NCBI GenBank assembly: GCA_002197995.1
Contig: NGZR01000001.1
Coordinates: 14,465,501-14,529,500 of the forward strand
Source of the DNA: Gaeumannomyces sp. JS-464
Lineage: Eukaryota; Ascomycota; Sordariomycetes; Magnaporthales; Magnaporthaceae
Direction: 5' to 3'
Length of the DNA: 64,000 bases
Made by a program: the position numbers and the translations under genes. Shown here piece after piece: positions 56,610-64,000 of the stretch; position 1 is the stretch's first letter; the number at the start of each line of letters is the position of its first letter. Under the pieces are notes generated by a model, which saw nothing but the letters and a program-made list of their open reading frames with translations, was not told where the DNA came from and searched no databases.

Positions 56610-57548
56610 TTAGTCCGACTTGGTGTCGTCTTTCTCACCAGGCGCGACCTTCCCGTCCCCGCCGCTGCTGCTGCTATCTGAGGCGGAGTCGGTCCTGCGG
56701 GTCAAGACATGATCGACGATGCCGAGGTCGACGGCCTCTTGGGACGTCAGGTACTTGTCGCGCTCCATCATGTCCTGGATCTCCTCAGGGCTGAACCTCT
56801 CGCGGCCCGCGGCGGCGTTGAGGTGGCGGCGCACAATCTCGTTGACCTGGGACCGGATGCGGGTGATCTGGCTCGCGTAGATGAGGATATCGGAGGCCTG
56901 GCCGCTGGTGGCGCCCAGGGGCTGGTGGACCATGATCTGGCTGTGCGGCAGGGCGTAGCGCTTGCCCTTCTCGCCGCCCAGCAGCAGGATGGCGCCCATG
57001 GAGGCGGCCAGGCCGACACAAACGGTGTGGACGGGCGACGAGATGTACGACATGGTGTCGTAGATGGCCAGGCCCGACGACACCTGGCCGCCGGGGCTGT
57101 TGATGTACATGGTGATGGGCTTGTGCGGCGCGTCCGACTCGAGCCAGAGGAGCTGCGCCACCACGGCCGCCGAGGTGCTGTCGTCAACTCCGCCGTTGAG
57201 GCAGATGATGCGCTCCTGGAGGAGCTTGGAGAATATGTCGGCTATGGCGGTCGAGCCAGGGGTCAGCTACTGGGAGCGCACGCGAGGGACATGACGAAAA
57301 TGGGACCGTCACGAACATGTTCGCCAGCCTCCTGCCTGTATTCAGAGAGTTAGTTATAGTCCAGACCAGGGAGTGAGCACGGTACTCACAGTCACCTCTG
57401 TGATAAACGGGATGGGCACGCCCCCATGCGGCGGCAGATCGGAGAGCCATCTCCTGCTTGCGCACCCGAAGCCGGCGCCCACTCTCCGTGCCCCAATTGC
57501 CGCCGCGCTTCTCCCAGCGGCCGCCCGAAATATACTTGGTAGGCTCAT
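56610..57548 (-). CDS. clpP: Mitochondrial ClpP protease subunit
   Basis: ClpP is the proteolytic core of the mitochondrial matrix ClpXP protease; it is absent from budding yeast but present in filamentous fungi. Exons are 57390-57548, 57317-57335 and 56610-57241, giving 269 residues. The middle exon is only 19 nt and, with its neighbours, reads PFITEVTAGGWRTSDIFSKL, the conserved ClpP start. The N-terminus is Arg/Ala-rich without acidic residues (MSLPSIFRAAAGRSAAAIGA), a mitochondrial presequence. The core has ERIICLNGGVDDSTSAAVVA, YINSPGGQVSSGLAIYD, the catalytic Ser in GLAASMGAILLLGG, the catalytic His in IMVHQPLG and the downstream ERDKYLTSQEAVDLGIVD with the expected Asp. The second intron has donor GTTCGT and branch CTGAC. 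A Ser-rich acidic tail ends the protein. Confidence 0.92.
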
Positions 57549-57914
57549 ATTTTGTCTGTATTGTCAATGAAGCAGCGCAATCTCATTTGCCGCGCTGTTG
57601 GTCGATGTTGTAAGGAAAAGGAAAAATATCAAATGTCAAGGGAGGAGGGGGAGGAAGCGCGCGACGGAGCTCGGGGCGGAGTTGCGACGTTGGGCTGAGG
57701 TCCGCGCCAATCGAGAAGCTTGCGAGCTTAAGTGGGGCGGTTGGAGCTTGCAGCCGCTATCGATTGAAACCCCTGCTCGCTTCGAGATTCCCACTCGTCC
57801 CGCGACGCGATTTGCAGGCGTCGATTTCATTTTTGGCCAGCCTCAAATCGGACCAGACTCTTACACCCAGCCTTTAGCCAGAACCGGGATCCACGATATC
57901 CCAATGACCCGGCA
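57549..57914. other. Divergent promoter between clpP and the next gene
   Basis: About 365 nt between divergent starts. No coding feature is seen. Confidence 0.5.
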
Positions 57915-59295
57915 ATGAGGGGTACGACGTGTCTGCGCAACGTCGCCGGCAGCAGCAGCCCCCAAGGCGCCGGCAAGCGCCTCTCCCCCTCAGTGAAGCG
58001 GCTCAAACCCTGGAGCAAGCGGGTCTGGCCCTCCAGCCATGATCTCCCACAAAAGAGGCCGCTCGGGAGGACGCCCAGACCGACCAGGTCGCCTGGGACC
58101 TGGCGCGCACGCAGCTGCGGCCGCGCATAGACGCCGAAAAGAAGACCATCGCCACCCCGAGCGGCGCTCTGCCAATATCCCCGCTCATGGATGAGCGCCG
58201 CCTAGAGGCGCAGAGAAAGCGCAGGCTTCCCAAGCCCGCTCCCGACAAGCCCCAAAACGGGATCTTTGAAAGGCGGCTTGAGAACAACCCATATGGTCAG
58301 TGCCTTGCTGGTCTGCGCTTGTCCCTCGTGGAATTCAGCTGGCGACTGACATGCGGCTGTCTCGCAAAGCCGTGGCCCTGGGCACCCCAGTGCGCATGGA
58401 CACTGCAACAAATACGCTTCTACCCAGGTTCTTCTTGCAAGACTTCTATTTCGTAAAGCACCCCGAAACGAACGCCCCATGGTTTACACCAACCTCGCTA
58501 TTAGAGACTAGTGAGCAACCTACCGAGGAGCATGATACCAGCGAGCAGCCTCCAAGGGATTCTGATTTCATATACGAGGCCATAGCCTCGCCGGACGGGG
58601 AGGCGGACGGGTCGGAACCACCCGCAACGCCATCACCTGCTGCGGCAGACGCCCGCACTAAGGGGCCCTCCAAGGATCCTCGCCCCGCAACCGCGGGCGC
58701 CTATACAATGTACCGGCGCGACCTGTTCGCGGCGTTTGTCGGTGGCGAAGGGGTATCCAAGGACCTCAAGCAGTACCGGAACAGGCATGTCAAGATGGCG
58801 AATTTCGCGCGCCAGACCCATGCCGTCTGGCGTGCCGACATGGACGAGCTCGTGCTGAATCTCACGCGGGCGCGCGTGCTGAAGAGCCTTCTGTACTTGG
58901 CCAAGCATTGCGAGGACCCGGTAGAGCCCAGACACTACATCGTGCGGTGCGAAGCTAACCGTCTCGAGGCGGAGGACTGGGCCAAGCACGTGTTTCGCGG
59001 ATGCGTGTTGTGGCTTGGCGGTGGTGCCGGCGACCCGGCGAGCATCCCGCCGCCGCCGCCGCCGCCGAATGAGTTCGATGTCGTCACGGTTCCAGAGGCC
59101 AGGCGCAACACGACGCTGCCTGTACACGACCTGAACAGGCTGTTGGGGCCTGAGGCGGTCGAGACGCTACGGCGGGAATCTGCGATCTTTAGTCAAGGGG
59201 TTTTCTTTATGTTGGCCCGGCCAAGGACGAAACAGTTGCAGATGTGGCTCTGGAAGCTCCAGGGCTATCTCGCCGATTATCCAGGCTACAGGTGA
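57915..59295 (+). CDS. Conserved fungal protein of unknown function, broken N-terminal frame
   Basis: I recognise the layout of a conserved ascomycete protein, possibly mitochondrial, but know no function. The C-terminal part is solid. Exon 2 (58370-59295) joins exon 1 at 58295 through a 74-nt intron (donor GTCAGT, branch CTGAC, acceptor GCAAAG), reading ENNPYAVALGTPVRMDTATN, then RFFLQDFYFVKHPETNAPW, TMYRRDLFAAFVGGEG, VWRADMDELVLNLTRARVL and LQMWLWKLQGYLADYPGYR. The preceding frame (DQVAWDLARTQLRPRIDAEK; SPLMDERRLEAQRKRRLPKP) is open back to an in-frame TGA at 58040-58042. Upstream of it the same frame continues (SEAAQTLEQAGLALQP) and links to the ATG at 57915 (MRGTTCLRNVAGSSSPQGAG) if one C is added at 57985-57989. 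Either the TGA is an error or substitution, or translation starts at the ATG at 58187. Confidence 0.6.
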
Positions 59296-60647
59296 AATCA
59301 AAAAAAGTTAGACACGCCATGGCCCAATGCCCTTTCTCGATGTCTTAACGGGCGCATGGCCGGGTGTGCTCACGGTATCAGTGGCCTCGTCTAAAATCAA
59401 TCCTTACTTGGCGCCCAAGGGATGTTCTGGGAGAGCGGCGAAGAGCCCACGCAATTCGTCCCCCATTGCTACGATCCAAACTGGTCGGGCTGCTATGCGG
59501 GCAATCACTCTATCACTAAGGATCATCCAAGCTAGGTGGTGGGATTTGATTGATAGCTTTCCAATCTCTGCCCGGCAGGGACAGGCGTTATCCTCGCATT
59601 CAGCCTTGCCGAGGGGGCGGTAGAAGTCTGCGGACGCAGAAAAAAAAGAAGAAAAAAATAACGGTCCAGTCAGTGCGGCAGACAATGCAATTTACCCACA
59701 GGGTTCCGACCGCAAAGAAGAGCCTAGAAAAAGCAAGAAAAAAGGTCAGGGAGAACAAAGAGACGCAGGCAGACAGGGCGGGGTTTGCCAGACTTGTTTG
59801 GGAACTGTTCTCCTGATTTCCACAAGAATCTAGCAGTGAATGGAAGCGGTTCCCTTGTTTGCTCGCCCCAGATTTTGGCGCCGCCAACAGCTTCCCATTG
59901 CGTCTCAGGCACCAGGGTGGGAGCTGCCTCACAGACCCCTGCAAACAGAGCTTCCCCGTCTCCAGCGCGGCCAATCAGAGGCCGCCATCGTTGCTACGGA
60001 GGCGGGCACCTGCGGGCGCAGATTCTAGACATAGAATCCGATAGAATCGAGGGGTGCTTTTTGCAGACATTTTTCTACCCGTCATGCAGCCCGTCTGCCT
60101 CCTCTGCAGAAATTTTCTTCTTCTCTCTCTCCATCTCAGAATACCATCTTCTCTTCTCCCCCTGTCTTCGCTGCAGCTGCGAACTATCACGAGTTTTTCC
60201 TTGCCTTTGATACCCCTCCCCGTGACCAGTTCAGGTAGGAATTCCCACTTACACGGCCTGCCCTGGCCTTCCCCGCCCCCTCCTCGCTCCTTCCTTCACC
60301 GCAGTTCACAGCGAACGAACAAGGGTGTCAGCCTTGCGTGCCCGCCCTCATTCGAGTTTGGAGGGGAATCTTCCATCGGATTCCACGTCCAAGCGCAGCC
60401 CTTCCTCTAGGCTGCCCTCCAATCGCAATCACCCCGCCATAAATCTTCACCCTCTCCTCCCATCACATCCGAGAATTGCAACCCATCTCCCAAGTCAAAC
60501 CATTGCCTGCCTTTCTCCTACCCTCACTGGCGCCTCAGCCTGCCCGCCGTTTACGCAAAGCTAGATCGCAAGCAAACCACTTCCACAGTTAGGACCTATC
60601 AACTAACATCGCCCCAGATTCTAGACGACAGTACCACATCCGCCAAG
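59296..60647. other. hsp90 promoter and long leader region
   Basis: No gene is supported. The last 500 nt are rich in C/T, as is usual for highly expressed genes, and lead to the hsp90 start. A heat-shock-element-like site lies at 60365-60374. Confidence 0.5.
60365..60374 (+). promoter_or_regulatory. Heat-shock-element-like inverted pair
   Basis: GGAATCTTCC is a perfect nGAAnnTTCn pair about 275 nt upstream of the hsp90 ATG. A third unit is only degenerate (GATTCC shortly after), and such a short word can arise by chance. Confidence 0.3.
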
Positions 60648-62831
60648 ATGTCGGAGACTTTCGAGTTCCAGGCTGAGATCTCTCAGCTGCTCTCTCTCAT
60701 CATCAACACCGTCTACTCCAACAAGGAGATCTTCCTGCGAGAGCTGGTTTCCAACTGCTCAGATGCCCTCGACAAGATCCGCTATGAGGCCCTGTCGGAC
60801 CCCAGCAAGCTGGACTCCGGCAAGGACCTGCGCATCGACATCATCCCCGACAAGGAGAACAAGACCCTGACCATTAGGGACACGGGTATCGGCATGACCA
60901 AGGCTGTAAGTACCCCTTGCAGTGGACGCGCACACATCCTGCCAGCCATTGCTCGTTGCTAACACGAACCCACTTTCCAGGACTTGGTCAACAACCTCGG
61001 TACCATCGCCCGCTCGGGCACCAAGCAGTTCATGGAGGCCCTGACCGCCGGTGCCGATATCTCCATGATTGGCCAGTTCGGTGTTGGTTTCTACTCGGCG
61101 TACCTGGTCGCCGACAAGGTGACCGTCATCTCCAAGCACAACGATGACGAGCAGTACATCTGGGAGTCGAGCGCCGGTGGCACCTTCAACATTACTGCCG
61201 ACACCGAGGGCGAGCCCCTTGGTCGCGGTACCAAGATGATCCTGCACCTCAAGGACGAGCAGACCGATTACCTCAACGAAAGCAAGATCAAGGAGGTTAT
61301 CAAGAAGCACTCCGAGTTCATCTCGTACCCCATCTACCTCCACGTCCTCAAGGAGACCGAGAAGGAGGTCCCCGATGAGGAGGCCGAGACCAAGGAGGAG
61401 GAGGAGGGCGACGACAAGAAGCCCAAGATCGAGGAGGTCAGTGACGAGGAGGAGGAGAAGAAGCCTAAGACCAAGAAGATCAAGGAGACCAAGGTCGAGG
61501 AGGAGGAGCTCAACAAGCAGAAGCCCATTTGGACTCGCAACCCCCAAGACATCACCCAGGAGGAGTACGCTGCCTTCTACAAGTCGCTGTCCAACGACTG
61601 GGAGGACCACCTCGGTGTCAAGCACTTCTCGGTTGAGGGTCAGCTCGAGTTCCGCGCTATCCTCTTCGTCCCCAAGCGCGCTCCCTTCGACCTGTTCGAG
61701 ACCAAGAAGACCAAGAACAACATCAAGCTCTACGTCCGCCGCGTCTTCATCACCGACGATGCCACCGACCTCATTCCCGAGTGGCTCAGCTTCGTCAAGG
61801 GTGTTGTCGACTCTGAGGATCTGCCTCTCAACCTGTCGCGTGAGACGCTGCAGCAGAACAAGATCATGAAGGTCATCAAGAAGAACATCGTCAAGAAGTC
61901 GCTTGAGCTGTTCAACGAGATCGCCGAGGACAAAGAGCAGTTCGACAAGTTCTACAGCGCCTTCTCCAAGAACCTCAAGCTCGGTATCCACGAGGACTCG
62001 CAGAACCGTGGCACTCTCGCGAAGCTCCTTCGCTTCAACTCGACCAAGTCTGGCGACGAGATGACCTCGCTGTCCGACTACGTCACCCGCATGCCCGAGG
62101 TTCAGAAGAACATTTACTACATCACTGGCGAGTCCCTCAAGGCCGTCCAGAAGTCCCCCTTCCTTGACTCGCTCAAGGAGAAGAACTTCGAGGTTCTGTT
62201 CCTCGTCGACCCCATTGACGAGTACGCCATGACCCAGCTCAAGGAGTTCGAGGGCAAGAAGCTGGTCGACATCACCAAGGACTTCGAACTTGAGGAGACC
62301 GACGAGGAGAAGGCCCTCCGCGAGAAGGAGGAGAAGGAGTACGAGGACCTTGCCAAGGCTCTCAAGAACGTTCTCGGCGACAAGGTCGAGAAGGTTGTTG
62401 TCTCCCACAAGCTGGTTGGTGCCCCCTGCGCCATCCGCACTGGCCAGTTCGGCTGGTCCGCCAACATGGAGCGTATCATGAAGGCCCAGGCCCTGCGCGA
62501 CACCTCCATGTCGAGCTACATGTCGTCCAAGAAGACCTTCGAGATCTCGCCCAAGAGCAATATCGTCAAGGAGCTCAAGAAGAAGGTCGAGGCCGACGGA
62601 GAGAACGACAAGACTGTCAAGTCGATCGTCCAGCTGCTGTTCGAGACCTCGCTGCTGGTCTCAGGCTTCACTATCGAGGAGCCTGCCGGCTTCGCCGAGC
62701 GCATCCACAAGCTCGTCTCCCTGGGCCTGAACATCGACGAGGAGCCCGAGGCTTCCTCGGACGCCCCGGCCGCCGACGCTGGCGTGCCTGCCGCCGAGAC
62801 CGGCGACAGCGCCATGGAGGAGGTCGACTAG
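60648..62831 (+). CDS. hsp90: Cytosolic chaperone Hsp90
   Basis: Hsp90 is the ATP-dependent dimeric chaperone of the cytosol. Exon 1 is 60648-60905. A 75-nt intron (donor GTAAGT, acceptor TTCCAG) leads to exon 2, 60981-62831; total 702 residues. The N-terminal ATPase has [40 protein letters not shown], the nucleotide-binding [20 protein letters not shown] and [16 protein letters not shown]. The charged Glu/Lys linker follows (about residues 210-265). The middle domain has [10 protein letters not shown] and the catalytic-loop region [20 protein letters not shown]. The C-terminal dimerisation domain ends in SAMEEVD, the MEEVD peptide bound by TPR co-chaperones. The gene is intact, and its strongly C-ending codons indicate high expression. 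Confidence 0.98.
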
Positions 62832-63252
62832 ACGACCTGACTGTGGCTGACGGCGAAACGGAGCGATGACTTACGGGTTCTGAACAAAAGTCTTGGTGTT
62901 TCTCTGGAGTTTCGGGAATTGGGTCTTTCGGTCTGGCAATGATGAGTCCCCCATGCAAAGCAGTACTGCATGTTGTTTTTAGTGAACTTTTAAGCATGGC
63001 TCATGGTTCTTTTTCTCTCCCTGCCATCGAGTAGGGGGTCGCGCCCTACCGTCACGTCCTGCCATCCGCATCTCCAACCTTAATTTTTGCGCGCTACATC
63101 GCAATGTTTGTAAATTAGCATCACGGGAGAGAATTAGGTGCGTTGGTAGATGGCTCTTTGCAGGTAGACAGACTATGGAATGGGAATGCTTAGAATAGAG
63201 CTGGAGCGATGTGACCCATAGGTGACATGATGGAGTGTTTAGTCATGGTAGA

Positions 63253-63285
<33 letters not shown>

Positions 63286-64000
63286 AAGTGCAGTATGTCA
63301 GCTTTTCCGATTGCTGCGAGAAGCCAAGGGGGAAAGGCGCGAAAGCTCGCTTGTTTATTGTTTTATGTACCCATGGTGAAAAATACAAAACCCGGAAAAA
63401 GAAAGCTTGCTCAAGCGCTAAAAACTACCAGGAAGCAAAGTGAAACGAAAGGACCTCCAGACTTTTGAAGACATTCGCTTAAATCGATCGATGCCGTGGA
63501 GTGAAAGTGGTGGGGTGTGATGAGTGATGAAAAATAAAAATAAAAAAAAGATAAAAGAAACAAAGAAAACAGTGAGAAGAAGACCATTGAAGCAAAAAAA
63601 AAAAAAAAAAACAAAAAAAAAAAACGAGGGTAGTGTATGTGTTTGTGATTTTTGCGCCCCAGTGTCCGCGTGCTAGCGGAGCACATTGCATGGCTATGAC
63701 CTTGGTTGCCCGGCTCTTGTGGAGAGGAATAAGAAAAAGAAAAAAAAGGAAAAGAAAAAAGGAGTGACGAAGGGGCCGTTTTGTGTCTGTGTGTGTATGA
63801 GTATGTGGAGGGTGTTATAAGAGGAAGATAACAGGGAAGAATGGGATAGAGTGAGTGAGCGGAAGGGAGATATCCAAGAAAACCAACCAATTCCCATCAT
63901 TCGTTTATATCCCACCCACCCAACCACCCAACACCCTCCCGGCCCCTCGTGCGTACCTGCAGCCAATACACCCATTTCCCCTCTGTCGGCGTTTTATAAA
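62832..64000. other. hsp90 3' flank, no gene supported
   Basis: The stretch is AT-richer than the genes and contains several A-rich or T-rich tracts (63254-63287, 63538-63550, 63594-63624 and about 63734-63760). No gene is recognised up to the end of the window. Confidence 0.55.
63254..63287. repeat. T12-A22 homopolymer junction
   Basis: Twelve T are followed immediately by twenty-two A, a self-complementary poly(dT)-poly(dA) element about 420 nt after the hsp90 stop. Confidence 0.85.

Noticed and set aside
58296..58338. 43-nt intron ending at TTCAG in the unknown protein gene
   Set aside because: It puts the next exon out of phase. Acceptor GCAAAG at 58369 with branch CTGAC keeps phase and restores NPYAVALGTPVR.
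60759..62408. 549-codon open frame antisense to hsp90
   Set aside because: It lies wholly within the hsp90 exon and mirrors its strongly biased codons. The Leu/Val/Glu-rich translation has no domain, so it is a shadow frame.
3144..64000. Transposon, CRISPR, bacterial-type operon or viral insertion
   Set aside because: I saw no reverse transcriptase, transposase or integrase motifs, no long terminal repeats, no spaced direct repeats of CRISPR type and no viral hallmark genes. The gene content is ordinary fungal nuclear.

Overview
The window is nuclear DNA of a filamentous ascomycete (Pezizomycotina, probably Sordariomycetes). The evidence is GC-rich coding sequence with C-ending codons and short GT-AG introns carrying CTAAC/CTGAC-type branch points. 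It also holds filament-type genes such as a CFEM/Pth11-like receptor, a DUF3455 secreted protein, mitochondrial ClpP and a fungal CPAF-like S41 protein. Genes lie on both strands with no operon structure. Exon models were built by hand from splice signals, phase and conserved protein motifs.

Layout: 1-10.8 kb carries an Yra1/Mlo3-type mRNA export adaptor, CORVET subunit Vps3 (minus) and the Golgi coiled-coil protein CASP/Coy1. From 10.8 to 15.3 kb I see no gene. From 15.3 to 25.7 kb come a DUF3455 secreted protein, Mediator subunit Med11 (minus), TFIID subunit TAF5 and retromer sorting nexin Vps5. From 26.2 to 31 kb come mitoribosomal bL31m (minus), a flavin reductase-like protein, a secreted Cys-containing protein (minus) and a NEDD8-like ubiquitin fold (minus). 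From 32.4 to 48 kb come a Ure2-like GST, branchpoint-binding protein BBP/SF1, a lipid-droplet hydrolase (LDAH type), an S41 peptidase-like secreted protein (minus), tRNA-Trp(CCA) (minus), a promethin/LDAF1-type protein and the vacuolar M28 membrane protease. From 48 to 54.2 kb there is a repeat-bearing gene-free stretch. From 54.2 to 62.8 kb come a CFEM-Pth11-like receptor, mitochondrial ClpP (minus), a conserved protein of unknown function and Hsp90.

Themes: several genes serve membrane traffic to Golgi, endosome and vacuole (Vps3, Coy1, Vps5, the vacuolar protease). Others serve RNA polymerase II output and mRNA processing (Med11, TAF5, BBP, Yra1), mitochondria (bL31m, ClpP) and lipid droplets (LDAH, promethin). 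These are ordinary neighbours rather than a demonstrated cluster.

Two things stand out. First, many otherwise well conserved genes contain one-base frame breaks, mostly in short homopolymers, which reads as consensus sequence error rather than pseudogenes. Second, a few real oddities deserve checking: a 924-nt intron in the Yra1 homologue, a NEDD8-like gene without the C-terminal di-glycine, a possible alternative TAF5 amino terminus, and a 19-nt microexon in clpP. I found no convincing new multi-gene system.
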